Assembly: GCF_014805625.2 (NCBI RefSeq) | Contig: NW_023998432.1 | Location: forward strand, 4,431,207 to 4,495,206 | From: Glossina fuscipes | Taxonomy: Eukaryota > Arthropoda > Insecta > Diptera > Glossinidae | Direction of reading: 5' to 3' | Length of the DNA: 64,000 nt | Part shown: positions 31,380 through 43,049 of the stretch, piece after piece | How the letters are laid out: each line of letters begins with the position of its first letter | How positions within the stretch are numbered: position 1 is the first letter of the stretch | Program-made: the position numbers and the translations under genes | Notes under the pieces: model-generated | Databases searched by the model: none | Told to the model about the DNA's origin: nothing | What the model saw: only the letters and a program-made list of their open reading frames with translations

Positions 31380-31385
31380 AATAAA
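31380..31385 (+). terminator. polyadenylation signal of NSF
   Basis: AATAAA lies 83 bp after the NSF stop codon, a plausible distance for a short fly 3' UTR. AT-rich surroundings mean other AATAAA hexamers occur nearby, so the site is inferred from position. Confidence 0.5.
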
Positions 31386-31389
31386 ATGC

Positions 31390-33429
31390 TCTGCTCTCAG
31401 AAATCTCGTCTATTAAGAACGAATATATATTGTTATACGAAAATGTTATCAAATTATAAAACGATATTTAAAAATGATTCTATTATTAACCGTAAGCATA
31501 TATATGAAGAGGAACTTTATCTATTATGGAAGGATAATATTAAAACTAGTTAATTTTAAATTGGTATTAAAAAAAAATCTAAAATTAGTAAAAGGCTTCA
31601 AAAAATTTGCATGCCACTTGAAATAAATGTTCGGTCATTAAGTTTGCTGATAATAGGTTCTTAAAAACAATATTAATACTGATGATTTACTTAAGTTGAA
31701 GGTATAACTTTTGAAAACATTCCACATTAAACGTCCATTAGCTTATGATCTCTTGTTGAAAAAGAAATAAAATAATAGCCTCAAAATTGTAAAAGCAATG
31801 AATATTCAATTGAATGCTTAACAATTATTTAACAAACATTAAAACTTTTCTGAAATCTCTAGACAAATAAGCTTCAGACTGCAAATCATAGCTTAATGTT
31901 TTTTCATTTGTAACCGAAGAATCTAGATGTACTCATTTTATCACTGCTTTGGCAAAATTCAGTACCCTCATAGAGCACATTGTTGCTCAGAATATGAATC
32001 GATTTAGTCAATTGTCATTAATTGTTGGGATTTTCAAATTCCTAAATATTGAAAAGAACTTCCAGTACACATTTTTTGTCAACGTCCGCAGATCATATTT
32101 GGAATTATTGATAAACACTTAAATAATTGTAAAATCTACCTAGCAAATACCATGTAGTTTATGTATTCAGGGTTTGCTTATCTCTTGTTTATTGCTGAAA
32201 TTCTTAAGGAATAAAGTTAAACTGTCTAATTTCAACATGGAAAATTGTATTGCGTGAGTTGTGGGCGAATCTTTTGCGCTCGCCTCCGTTATCTTTAAAA
32301 CAAAAAACGACAAAAATGAAACTTCAATATTTCATAATATTCGGCAGGCGTGGCCGATTCTTTTCTTTTTGGACGGATACTAGTGCATTATCTGTAAAAC
32401 ACAACACACGCGCATATTTTTATCGTTATATCTGTTGCAGTTTAAAAGAGACGAACAAAAAGTACGTTTTTTTTTTGTATTTCATAATAGAGGTGTTGTC
32501 AGTTAACGTTGCACTGCAAAAGTGACTTTTTCCCGATCTGGCGCATTTTCAATATGAACCTGCTGTCAACTTCCCTCCAATATTTTTGACAAATTTGGAG
32601 TCAACATCTTTATTTTTGAGACCAGCAGATATTTATCCAAACGTTTATGCTTCGAGTCCAAATTTGATACTGACGGAAAATATATATATTTTAAAAGATT
32701 TCGGAAATTTCTTTTTGGGTTATGCAAACATATTAAAAGAATATATAGTATTATATTAAATGGTGGGTATAGAAACTAAAATTTGATTTTGTATATAATT
32801 TATGATCGATAGCAGGTCACTATATGAAATGGACGTATCATGTAAAAGTGTTGTTAATCACACACCTCGCAGAATTTTCACTTTCTTAGCTTGCCAAGGA
32901 ATTTTATTGCTGTTTACCAGCTGCATAATATGTGTGTGTTTCATGACATCGGCGGGTAAAGCATCAAACATTTTTATTTGGGATTATTAGCTTCTCAATT
33001 CATTTTATATTTATTTTAAAAATTATCTGAATTACTTGGTTTAACCTTGCTCGTTTCGAACAAACCATGAAATTATTTTCTTTATCGTTGTGATAGCCGT
33101 GCACTGTGCTTCCCAGTTCGATTGCAATTTCCACGATAACACCTTTTCACACGTTGGGTGTGATATGCGAACAGCATTAAGTCTCATTCAAAAAAATTTC
33201 GTTAATTCGCATTCTGATTAGTCTTAGCTTCCAATTTTCGATAAAAGTTCGGTTTCTAACTTGTAGTGGTGATCTGCGACTTTCGACCTTACTTCCACAT
33301 TTGATTAAAGACGTTGGTCTTAATCATGTGTTCACGACTGCCATCAGACACTATTTAAGAATACATTCGCTTTATATCTTTGATCGTTTTTTTTTTTTTG
33401 TATTTTTGCACGATTTCGTCAGTCTTAGT
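31390..33429. other. intergenic DNA, no gene seen
   Basis: AT-rich sequence downstream of NSF. Open frames at 32250-32525 and 32802-32990 on the + strand show no recognisable family. Confidence 0.4.
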
Positions 33430-34193
33430 TCAAGGCTTGACCAATAACTTCCTGGTACCTAAAGAGTTCCTAGTAAGCCATATGCGCCATAGGAATCTAC
33501 TTTCGATATTAAAACTTATGTCCCTGTTATAGGACTTTCTTTGTTAATTCTTCTGAATCTGGAATATTCACCCTTGGGAACGGCAGTTCTAATAACTTTG
33601 GGATAAGCTTTAAAGTCCCTAGCCTAACCGCTTCTCTAGGCATTTCCGCTTCTATGTTCACTAAGCTGAGTCAATGTGCGTATAATTATGGGCTGTTTAA
33701 CCCGTTCAGAGTTGTTTGCAGAAACCTAAATAGTGTGTATCACTTAATCTCAATACCGGAGTCTTTAAACCTAATCAAAACAACTATGCTTAATAGGCGG
33801 GATTTGCTTATGTCGTATTTAAACTGACTTTTAATATCTCATTATGGCTCGAAAATTAATTGGTGTTGCTTACTGTAGCGCTTGCCAAGCTTCTGTATGT
33901 TTGCGATAGCTTAGGGATTCACTTGCAATTTGGTTCTATACTGGTTGTGGGTGTGCCTCTGTGCTAGTTGTGCACATGCTTTTTTTCCTTTTTTTTTTCT
34001 TATTTATTTACACATGAATTATTATTTAATAGTTATTATTATTATTATTTCCCCCTTATATTTCCTTATATGTATTAAACTCGTTTTTAATATTAATTAG
34101 TGTATAGATTTACTTCTAAGAATCAATTGAATTCGACTGTTAATTTGTTTTAGTTGAATTTCATGTGTAAATAAAATTAAATAAAAATAAAAT
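33430..34193 (+). mobile_element. Jockey-type retroposon 3' end (copy 3)
   Basis: The + strand encodes LSQCAYNYGLFNPFRVVCRN and LNSVYHLISIPESLNLIKTT, closely matching the C-terminus of the element at 2968-4121 (PSQCKYNYELFNPLRVVCKN). The coding part ends with a TGA at about 33826. The 3' UTR also matches (TGTATGTTTGCGATAGCTTA, GGTTGTGGGTGTGCC) and ends in an A/T-rich AAATAAAA tail at about 34193. It differs from copy 1 at many positions, so the two represent different insertion times or subfamilies. Confidence 0.75.
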
Positions 34194-34206
34194 CAATGTA
34201 GGCGAA

Positions 34207-34503
34207 TTACGCATTGCGTATATCTTGTTTTAAGAAACTTTCATTCCGCTCCACCTTAATCCGATAGTATTTTCCTTTCTTCTCTTCAGATATGCGATTT
34301 TCATAGCTTTCCTTACATTGTGGACGACTCTCGTCTTTATGTTTCTGTATCCGATAGTATTTACAGGTGATTGAATCCGATACTTGTTTGCTTTTACGCA
34401 GTTTCTTCCGAAGCAATGCTCCCAATGCTACCGAAGCTTGCTTACTAAAAAAAAAAAACTTAAATCCGATGTTAACAACTAAAATTTTATGAAGTGCATA
34501 CAT
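34207..34503 (-). CDS. unidentified basic open frame, 98 codons
   Basis: An ATG-initiated frame on the minus strand, directly after the 3' end of a retroposon on the other strand. The N-terminus is hydrophobic (MYALHKILVVNIGFKFFFF), followed by a strongly basic and acidic region in which CKYYRIQKHKDESRPQC and GKYYRIKVERNESF form an imperfect repeat about 30 residues apart. I recognise no family. It could be a fragment of a mobile-element protein or chance. There is no splice or promoter support. Confidence 0.2.
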   Translation of the reverse strand: MYALHKILVVNIGFKFFFFSKQASVALGALLRKKLRKSKQVSDSITCKYYRIQKHKDESRPQCKESYENRISEEKKGKYYRIKVERNESFLKQDIRNA

Positions 34504-34509
34504 TGACTT

Positions 34510-36321
34510 CTAAAATTAATATAGAGGCGAAGCAATGCTCACAATTACTTCAGCACAGCGACAACCTCGAAAGGGTATTCGTTAATAGTCTATAACTTGA
34601 TGCAATTAGCTATCGGAAATCGTTTAAGGAGACGATATAAACATTTTTATTGTTATATTATTGTATTATATAACATTATTCTGGAGTACACATGCAATAT
34701 ATTGAACTAGGTTAAGTAACGAATAGTTTAAACACGACTTTTGAAGCGTTAAAGTTTTAATTAGATATCTGTAATAGATTTTTTCTTTTTTTTATTGAAC
34801 GACTGCAGTTCTCTAAATCGAGTTTTCATATTAATAGCACGTTTTTTTAACACATCGCCCGAACGATCTTTTACTGTTCGTGTTGTTAGACATTGGACTG
34901 TCTTATCAGTGAATCAGAAATCCTTCGATGAAACTTATAACGTAGATTTTGTTGCTGGTAGCAATTAATGAAAGCGAGATGATTACGTTCGCTGTTATCT
35001 AGGTGACTTGTATACGCACTTATTTTATGGTTTCATTTAGTACATGAAATGTTTTTATGTAACCAAGTAATAAGCCTGTGGATTTATAGTTACGTAATAA
35101 ATGAAAATGAAATGAAAATTATAAACAGTATCATTTCATTTTCTAACTTCTACAGTATTGCTGGGTTAACCAAGTCTACTTTCGTACTTCATCTACGATT
35201 ATCCTCTGATAGCGAAATCAAAACTTCAGATTGCTCTACCCTATCTCTTTGAAAACTCCACGGATATAGATAATTCGGCTTAGAATCAAACGTAGATCAA
35301 ATATATTCACTTCACAGTTTTTCTGATCATTCGGCATAAATTTATTTGGTGCTCATCCTCCCCTTAATGATAAATAGAAAAAACTGACTCGAGAAAACGC
35401 AACTATTATAATCATGTCCTAGAAAATTATTTTTTTTCTTATAAACGTTAATTTTAGTAATTTGCTTTTGTTTGTTTGCAATTTGTTTAAGCGACTGAGT
35501 ATCGCATAAGCAGAAAATTGGTTGAAGTACTTAGTTTTTTCTGTACGAAACGCATTATTTAAAAACATATATATGTTTCATTTTATTGCTTGTGGAATGT
35601 AACAAAAGCATAAATCCGAATCTTGTTTGTTAATGTTAAATAAATCTGCAAGAATAATTTGTTAATAGAAAAACAAGAAAACTAGTTGTATTTCAGATTT
35701 ATATTGTTTAATTAATGTTTATGGGAAATTGATAAAACAAAGTTGAACGAATTAAATTAATTGTAGTATTGACTAAAGATATAAGCGTGTCTTCGCTAAT
35801 TTCAATACATAAATATGTGAAGTACATACACGCATGCATATAAACTTGATCGTTATATAAATGAACAGGAAATATAGTTTTCCTCAATAATAATTAATGT
35901 AAAACTTGAAAAACTGCTTTTTACTCATTATCGGACTTTTATATGGTAAACGGAAGTAATGAAATAATAAATAACTTAAAATATGTACACAAAAAAAAAA
36001 AATAAATTTATCGAGTGGGCAATGGGTAACATAAAAATTGTGTCGATGCATTGATTAGAACTAAATACATTACCCACCTTTCAAATAATCTTAATAATTT
36101 ATATCAAAAAATCGTTATAACTTATAATAATACACATTTTTTAAAACCAAGTGCTATGTATCGACAAACCTCAGGTTTTTTCCGTTCATTGCGGCGAATG
36201 ACATTTTCGAGTTGGTCCTCATCATGTCGAATACTTTCGGAATGATCTTCTTCATAATTTTCTCTCTCTAGAATTCTCTTGATGTAGCATTTTTTCGTTT
36301 GCGAAAATGGATTTAATGAGT
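34510..36321. other. AT-rich DNA, no gene seen
   Basis: No coding or repeat family recognised. The last few hundred bases before 36322 may be the left part of the LTR-like sequence that the I element interrupted, but I cannot match them elsewhere in the window. Confidence 0.35.
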
Positions 36322-36335
36322 ATGAATGAATTTTA
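36322..36335. repeat. target-site duplication of I element, left copy
   Basis: ATGAATGAATTTTA, repeated exactly at 41729-41742. Its length (14 bp) is within the variable range typical of I-clade insertions made by target-primed reverse transcription. Confidence 0.93.
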
Positions 36336-36350
36336 TTATTATTATTATTA
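36336..36350 (-). repeat. (TAA)5 3' tail of the I element
   Basis: TTA repeats on the + strand, that is TAA repeats at the 3' end of the minus-strand element, touching the left target duplication. The loose I-type tail ending near 55201 shows the same kind of run. Confidence 0.9.
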
Positions 36351-36447
36351 TTTTAATTTTAGACTAATGAATTGAATTCTTAGACTAAAAAAAAGACATT
36401 GAGCACTAGCAACACAGGCTATCGGCTCTAATTTAAATAAATGGATA

Positions 36448-39400
36448 TTAGATAATAAGCTTAGTAGTATTAATAAAGTAAAATATTGAATTGATATTCT
36501 GTTCTGAAGCTGATTGTAGAATGTTCAAAGGGTTAGTCGCTCCAAATGCAATACTTCTAGCCAAGGAAAACTTAAGGCAGTCGCAGAGAATGTGCTTTAT
36601 ATTTAGAGTTTGTCTACAACTGCAAATTGGGGAGGAAGATTTCTTCAAGATCCATTGGCGAGATGCGATAGTATGACCAAGGCGAATTCTCGAAAATGTT
36701 TGTATTTTAGTTTTCTCAACGTTTGGTGGATATAAAGGTGGAATTAATTGAGGGTTAATGCAAGAGTAGTGTTGATGATGGTATTGTAAATTTCGTTCTG
36801 CAATTTTCTCTTTCTTCCAATGTATCTTTGAAGATCCAACTTTTCCATGACATCATCCATAATTAGAGGAGCAGAAGCAGCATACTTTGCCGCTCGATCA
36901 GCCTGCTCATTTCCCAGTAAACCGATGTGACTTGGTACCCATAATATTCTAATTTATCCCTCGGGTTTTGTAATTATATTCCTTAATTTGTTGATGGTGC
37001 TCCATCTGGACGTCGAAGGGTTCCGAATAGCTTGTAATATAGACAAACTGTCAGTAACAATGACGGTTTTGAGTTTGCTTTTATGGGCAAGGTTCGCAGC
37101 GTGCAGGATAGCCCTGGCTTCGGTTGTAAAAGTTGAAGTACTTTCGTGAAATATGTGATTGAGAAGAACCTGTCCTGTAGCACCTACCACGGCACAAACA
37201 GGAGGCAGGCCAAAAGATTTTGAGCCGTCTGTGTATAAAAGATCCCAACCACTACTCTCCGGTACTTGGGTTTTCTCAGCTATTAGATTCCTGAAGACGT
37301 AATTTGGAGTATCTTCTTTCTTATGCATAGACAGCGAGATGTCAAAAGACCAGTCTTTCAAAATCCATGACGGTTTAACACCAAAAGAGCGGAAAATTTT
37401 TAAGGGAATATCCAATTCCTTTGCGACGTACAAACGATGGTCAATTGCAGATGGTGACTTTGGAATTTTCTTCGCAATAATAATCTTTTTCACGTCATCA
37501 CCGAGACTAGATTTGTTTGAATTAAGAAGCTCAGCTTTAGCTTTTAACTCATATAGTCTATTTTCTAAAGTTGGGAGACCAGTTTCAATTATAATATTAC
37601 TTATGGGCGTCGTCCGAAAAGCATAACAACTTGCTCTGACGGCTTGGTGATAGACGGGTTTAAGGATGTTGATATTTGATTTGCAGCTATTGCCATAAAT
37701 TATCAAAGCATAGTCAATCTTGCTTAACACAATCATTTTGGTAAGATAAGCAATAGTGTCAATATACGCATGGCTTCTCCAAGCAACCTACTGTATGAAA
37801 TTCACCCTTGTTAAAATAGAAATTTTTAACCGAAGACAGTGTGCTTTCCAACAAGCATTGTTGGAAAAAGTGAGCCCGAGAATATGCAGCGTCTGCACGT
37901 TTAGTACTGGTAAGCCATTAATATGCATCAGCAGATTTCCTGCATCGCAAATCTGCTTTCGACAAACGTGCATTTTTTTAGATTTTTGTATGGAAATTTT
38001 AGCCCCTGACGAGTTTGGCCATGCGGAGATCTCTCGTCCAATAGATTCGTGTTGTCTTTTTCTTTTGTAAAAATGTATACATCGTCCGCGTAGAGACAAT
38101 GTTCCACTCTTGGTACACGGCAAAGAATTTTGCTAATTTCGTTGAAGGCGATCTGGAAAAGCATGACAGAGAGCGGAGTTCCTTGCGGAATGCCATTCAT
38201 TAGCAAAAAGGAATCCGAAAGATGATTGTTGATTTCAACTTTGAACCGCCGATGCGACATGAATGATTTGATGTAGTTGAAGAGTTTGGTTCCAACATTC
38301 CACGATGTCAAGAGTCTTAAAATAACTTGAGGACTAATTCTGTTAAATGCTTCTTCGAAATCAATTGAGAGAACTGTTACGAGATTTCGTTTGGAAATTG
38401 CTTTGCTTGTGAAATAATCAATATGTAACAGAGCGTCGATGCACCCTCTACTCCGCTTGAAACCAACTTGTTGCTTTGTTATTAGGTTCTTGAACTCAAG
38501 AAACCAAGATAATCTAGATGCCATAATCTTTTCCAATACCTTTGAAAGGCAAGATAAAAAAGAGATTGGGCGATAATCCGATGCGATGGAGACATTTTTA
38601 GATTTTGGAATTGGACCAACTGCTGCCAGTTTCCACATGTAGGGTATATATATGGCCAGTAAAAAAAACCGTATTATATAGGTCCAGCAATTTCTTTTTA
38701 CTTGAATTAGACAGCGCACTGATCATTTGGTAGGAGATGCGGTCTAGACCAGGTGTCTTCCCCTTCGATTTGGAGAGACAACTTTCAAGTTCTAGGGTAG
38801 ATATGCAATTTTGCAGGAAGGTGGCACATCTGTCAATGAAATTTGAAAGAGTAATTGGAGTCCTTTCATTTTCGATGAAAGCACTGGAAAAGTTGCTGTC
38901 AGAGGAGTACTCCCACCACATTCGTCCAAAGTAATTAGAAATATCATGTGCGTCAGTTAAAGTTCCATTGGGAGTGCAGATGGCAGAAATTTCGTTCAGG
39001 TTTCAAGTCCCATTGAGTGTGTTGATTTTGTTCCAAACAACTTTCATTGATGTATTTCTGTGAATTCCTTTCGAAAAAAGTTCGAAACTAAGTGTCTTTG
39101 ATTTTCGTAATTCATTCCTGAATAGAGCATTGGCCTTTTTGTATAATAACAAATGATCATGATCAGGACATCTCTTAAAGCGGCGCCATAGATTCATTTT
39201 ATTTTTCCTCAAAAACGAAAGCGTGTTGTTCCACCAAGGAACCATAGCTCGTTTAAAAGAGGTGTTGGATTGAGAAATAGAAAGATGAGCAGCCGTGCGA
39301 ATCGCTTTAGACATAATAGCAGCATCATGGTTGCAATTCCCGTTAAATGGCTTTGAATTCAGAAACGTCTCGGCCTATTTGGAGTAATTGATCCAATCCG

Positions 39401-40111
39401 CTTTATCTGGGAGAAATTGGGCCTGTTTTGCTGGAGTAACAGAGGACTTTGAAAGCTTAAGATCGATTATGATTGGAAAGTGATTATTATTATGTAGATC
39501 ATCAGAAATAGGCCAGTAAACCAAAGGAAGAAGAGACGGCGAGCAACATGTTAAATCAATATTAGAAAAGGTGTGATGAGTTGAGAAGTGCGTTGGTTTT
39601 CCATCAATTAAAATGCAGAGATTGCTTTGAATGAAGGCCTTTTCTAAAACAGTACCACGAGTGTTGTTGACTGTTGAGCCCCAGATGGTATTCCAGCCGT
39701 TGAAGTCGCCGCATATAATTAATGGGGGAAAAAGTACGGAGAATAAATTGTAGAGTTCTTGCTGAGAAAACAATTGCGAAGGTGGGATATAGAGCAAAAG
39801 CACTGTAAATTTTATGTTTAACATTATTTGTATCGCTACGGCTTGTATATTTGAGCTTAAATTTATGCGTTTGTGAGGTATACTTGATTTTATCAAAACA
39901 CCAACTCCTTGTTTGGAATATAAATTTTGATCAGCATTCGTGAAGTATCCAGTATATGATTTAGTGGAATAGGATTAAAAGAGGTCTCTTGAAGCGATAT
40001 AAAGCTTGGACTGAGATCACTTACGAGTGTACGGAATTCATCAAAATTGTTAAGAAGTCCCTTAATGTTCCATTGTAGAATTCTAAAAACTTTATTTAAT
40101 TGTAGTGACAT
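36448..40111 (-). pseudogene. I-element ORF2 (EN-RT-RNase H), inactivated
   Basis: Starts at ATG 40111-40109 with FRILQWNIKGLLNNFDEF, the I-type endonuclease start. GDFNGWNTIWGS and SNIDLTCCSPSL follow. The usual SDHFPI motif reads NNHFPI, so a catalytic aspartate is lost. RT blocks are SDYRPISFLSCLSKVLEKIM, GIPQGTPLSVMLFQIAFNEI and CLYADDVYIF. RNase H keeps LLYTDGSK, TTEARAILHA, VTDSLS and PSHIGLLGNEQADRAAK. The C-terminus has a CSCRQTLNIKHILCDC cluster. In-frame stops sit at 39375-39377, 39003-39005, 37788-37790 and 36954-36956. Single-base frameshifts lie near 39960, in the A8 run 38661-38668, and near 38040. The frame otherwise reads through, so decay is light. Confidence 0.93.
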
Positions 40112-40139
40112 GGAGTGGAAAGTAGGTTAAGTTGACATG

Positions 40140-41416
40140 TCAGCGCCTCCGTCGTAAATTCACTATAAGAATTTCGCGTGAATAATTTGTTCTTACCAGC
40201 AGAATGATCTGTACTGAGGTGTCTGCGTATATTTGAACCGCCACGAGTGGGCACACGTGAATAATTTGAAATTGAAGGTTGATTGAGGGATGAAAGATTG
40301 TATTCATTGTTGTAATTTGTTGAGTAGAGTTGAGAACTGGTGATTCTGGGGGATTTAGATTATTAGATTTTGGCATTGGTGTTGTTGCTTTAATTTTATC
40401 AATATTTGCTGTTGTTTTAATTTTTTCAATATTATCTTTGGCGGGCAATGGAACTGGTTTGGCAATGTAATTTTTGGTTGATGGTAGCACAGGTTTTTCG
40501 TTGGAAGGAGTTGGAGTTAAAATCTTATTAGGCACTATTTGTGAGGCGACAACAGCGTAGGTATTGCTTTTGCTAATTCTTTGGCTTCCAGATGGATTAA
40601 TTTCCCGGTTTTGATTTTTAGAAATTCACGCATTTGTATAAAACGTGGGCATTGTTTGTCTAACGCAGAGTGTTGATCGTTGCAATTTAAGCAGAAGCTA
40701 CGCGTACAGTTTTCAGGATGTGGAGGAAGACCACAGTTAGCACAGGAAGGAGGACTGGTGCATCTTTTTGTCGTATGGCCCAGGCGTTGGCAGTTTTTAC
40801 ACCTCATGGGATTTGGAATGTAGTGTTCTACTTTACATTTGTACCAAGTAATATCAACCGTTGCCGGTAGCCGATAGCGGTCAAGAGACAAAATAATTCT
40901 TCCTGTAGGAGAGCGGGTTTTTCGATCGCCATTTAATTTGGTAAATTTGCAGACTTCAGTCACTCCTTGACTGCCCATATCGCGAACACTTTCATCTTCC
41001 GGCACATGCTTTAAACATGGAGCATAAACTACGCCTTCAACCGAGTTCAGTTTGTCATGCAGTTTAGCAGATATAGCGCACAAATTGGCAAATGATTTAG
41101 ACTTTATGAGCTTTTCGGTTGCGCTCGGTTTCCCAGCCAGGAAAAGTAAATTTCCATCGCGTAAAATCGATATCGAGTCTATATGCGTTGTAATGCAATC
41201 TAGTGCTTTTTTAATAGCGAAAGTGCTGAATTGCGAAATTGTTATGGAGGGATCAATTGCAGAAATCACAACATATTTTTTGTCGATAGGAACGATCCTA
41301 CTGTTTGGCAACACCGGAAATTCGGAATTTTTAATTTTTATTTCTTTAAGGGATATGTCTGCTAATAGATGAAATCTATTTGAGTTTATATCAGGCGGCC
41401 CCGGGGCGATTATGCC
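40140..41416 (-). pseudogene. I-element ORF1 (gag-like nucleic-acid-binding protein), inactivated
   Basis: The open frame begins after a stop near 41419 with IIAPGPPDINSNRF. No in-frame ATG remains, and an ATA about seven codons before NSNRF may be the lost start. Three zinc knuckles follow in order: CKNCQRLGHTTKRC, CANCGLPPHPENC and CLNCNDQHSALDKQC, the hallmark of I-type ORF1. A one-base frameshift at the T-run 40568-40571 (an A-run on the coding strand) splits the frame, and the proline- and asparagine-rich C-terminus continues in another frame to 40140. The total would be about 425 codons, close to the roughly 430 of the Drosophila I factor. The ORF2 ATG follows 28 bp downstream. Confidence 0.9.
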
Positions 41417-41728
41417 TTATGGTTGTATCTTATCTAATAAATTGGGAAACAACCACTCACTTGAAAAGGTTTGGGAACTGCTGAGGATAATGACAATTGT
41501 TTTCAATATTTTATTTTTCTTTTATATTTTTTGTTTTTTTTTTGATGTTTTTATTATATTTGCAGAAAAAGAAAGCAAATATAGTATCTGCGACAATCAG
41601 GCTTTGCAAAAGCACAGAGAACACACGAGTTAAACACACAAAAACACCGAAAAACACCGAAAGCAATTAAAAAATCGCAGACGAAAAACAAAACACGCAC
41701 TACTCAGAACACAAGTCGATGATGTATC

Positions 41729-41742
41729 ATGAATGAATTTTA
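41729..41742. repeat. target-site duplication of I element, right copy
   Basis: Exact copy of 36322-36335. The bases beyond it (41743 onward) continue the pre-insertion sequence. Confidence 0.93.
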
Positions 41743-41983
41743 GATTCTTCGTTTTTTTTACGGTACCAGTTACATGGTTAGGTTGATTTGCACGTCGCTT
41801 TATAGAACACTTTGATGTTTGCACTTGATAAAGGACTTTGCCAATTTCACGTATTATTTAAGAAAATAAAGCATTGTTAGCAGTAGATAAGTGCGCATTC
41901 GGGTTTGTTGTTTATCGTTTTTTACATAGCCCGAACATTCTAATCATATTAAGCAAATGATTAAATATATTGGCGACCGTGAC
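41743..41983 (+). mobile_element. 3' part of an LTR plus primer-binding site, split by the I element
   Basis: TGGCGACCGTGAC at 41971-41983 looks like a retroelement primer-binding site (I believe tRNA-Arg-type; the pattern is used by several insect LTR elements). It follows a candidate R-U5 region with AATAAAGCATTGTTAGCAGT (41867 region), GTTTGTTGTTTATCGTTTTT and AATCATATTAAGCAAATGAT. The same words recur in order at 50040-50185. The upstream part of this LTR should lie left of 36322, because the I element inserted into it. The LTR boundaries are not clear and the internal region is scrambled, so the family is uncertain (BEL or Gypsy). Confidence 0.5.
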
Positions 41984-43049
41984 TTTACGTGTGTAAAGTT
42001 TCCCAAAGAAACTAGAAAAGGAAAAACCTTTGTGAAATTTTAACAAATTCACTTTCGTCCTATAGCAAGTGGTTGCATAACCTTATCCCATATTAGTTTT
42101 TCAGCTCATCAGCTTGGCCACCTTGAAATCATCAATTGTCGTTCTAAAACTGTAACAATTTCGTTTTCGTAAAATCAAGTGGTTACATAACTATATTTAA
42201 AAATTTTAAATGTATAAGATACATAATTTTGCTAGCAACGTTTGCGCAAACGTTTGGTTTACCAAAAAGCATCCGATAAAAACAAACGACATTAAAGACT
42301 GTGAGAGAGAGAGAGAGAGTAAAGAACTGAAGTGAGAACATTTACTGAAATTTACACGAGAAGTATGCGTAAGCCTACACTGTAAACATGTATACCTACG
42401 CTGTGACGTTTTGATTGGACCTGTGCGTGAATGTATGCGCTTGTGGGTAGAAATACTTATGTTATCCAATTTTGATTTCTGTGTTTGGTTATTTTTAATT
42501 TTGATATTTTTATGTGAACATTATATATCTATCCCTATCTATTCACACGCAAGAATTTTTTATTGTAATTATTTTCCTGAGTTTTACTATAAATACATTT
42601 CCAAGTACTGTTATTAAAAGTAAAATATTCTTATAATTATTTTTGAATTTCCAAATTTTCATCAATGACTTTGACCCAAAATGTCATTCAAATGAAAATA
42701 AATTGAGTATGAGACCTTCGCGTAAGCCAACCCGATGCTTCACACGAAAAACGCACGTTCCGACGACGACGCCTTTACCAACTACGTCATCGCAATGATA
42801 CTCTGCTTGCTGATTGAAATTGTCATATATATTTCACACAACGTTCTGTATTATATAATTTAAGGGTTTCTGTTTAATGTTTAACTGAAAGAAAAATCAA
42901 AACTGATAACTCTATTGTGTGTGCGCTTACATATGATTGCTTAAGGAAGCATATCCACGACCGCACACAAATATTTCTGCTTTAGCGCGAACATACTCAC
43001 GCAGAGATCCAAGCAAGACGTCACGGTGTAGCTACACATGTTTATAGTA

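Larger units (their letters stand above)
36336..41728 (-). mobile_element. I-type non-LTR retrotransposon, near full length, inactive
   Basis: A 5,393-bp element with its 5' end at 41728 and its 3' end at 36336, bounded by the exact 14-bp duplication. The Drosophila I factor is about 5.4 kb. It has an ORF1 with three CCHC zinc knuckles, an ORF2 with endonuclease, reverse transcriptase and RNase H, and a 3' end of (TAA)n repeats instead of poly(A). This combination is diagnostic of the I clade. Both ORFs carry stops and single-base frameshifts, so this copy cannot make its proteins. It landed in LTR-like DNA whose right part continues at 41743. A second damaged copy (51660-53955, +) and a loose tail (55080-55201, +) belong to the same family. 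Confidence 0.95.

Noticed and set aside
42301..42319. (GA)n run considered as a promoter GAGA-factor site
   Set aside because: It is an expansion within one arm of a foldback element and is absent from the partner arm; no gene starts nearby.
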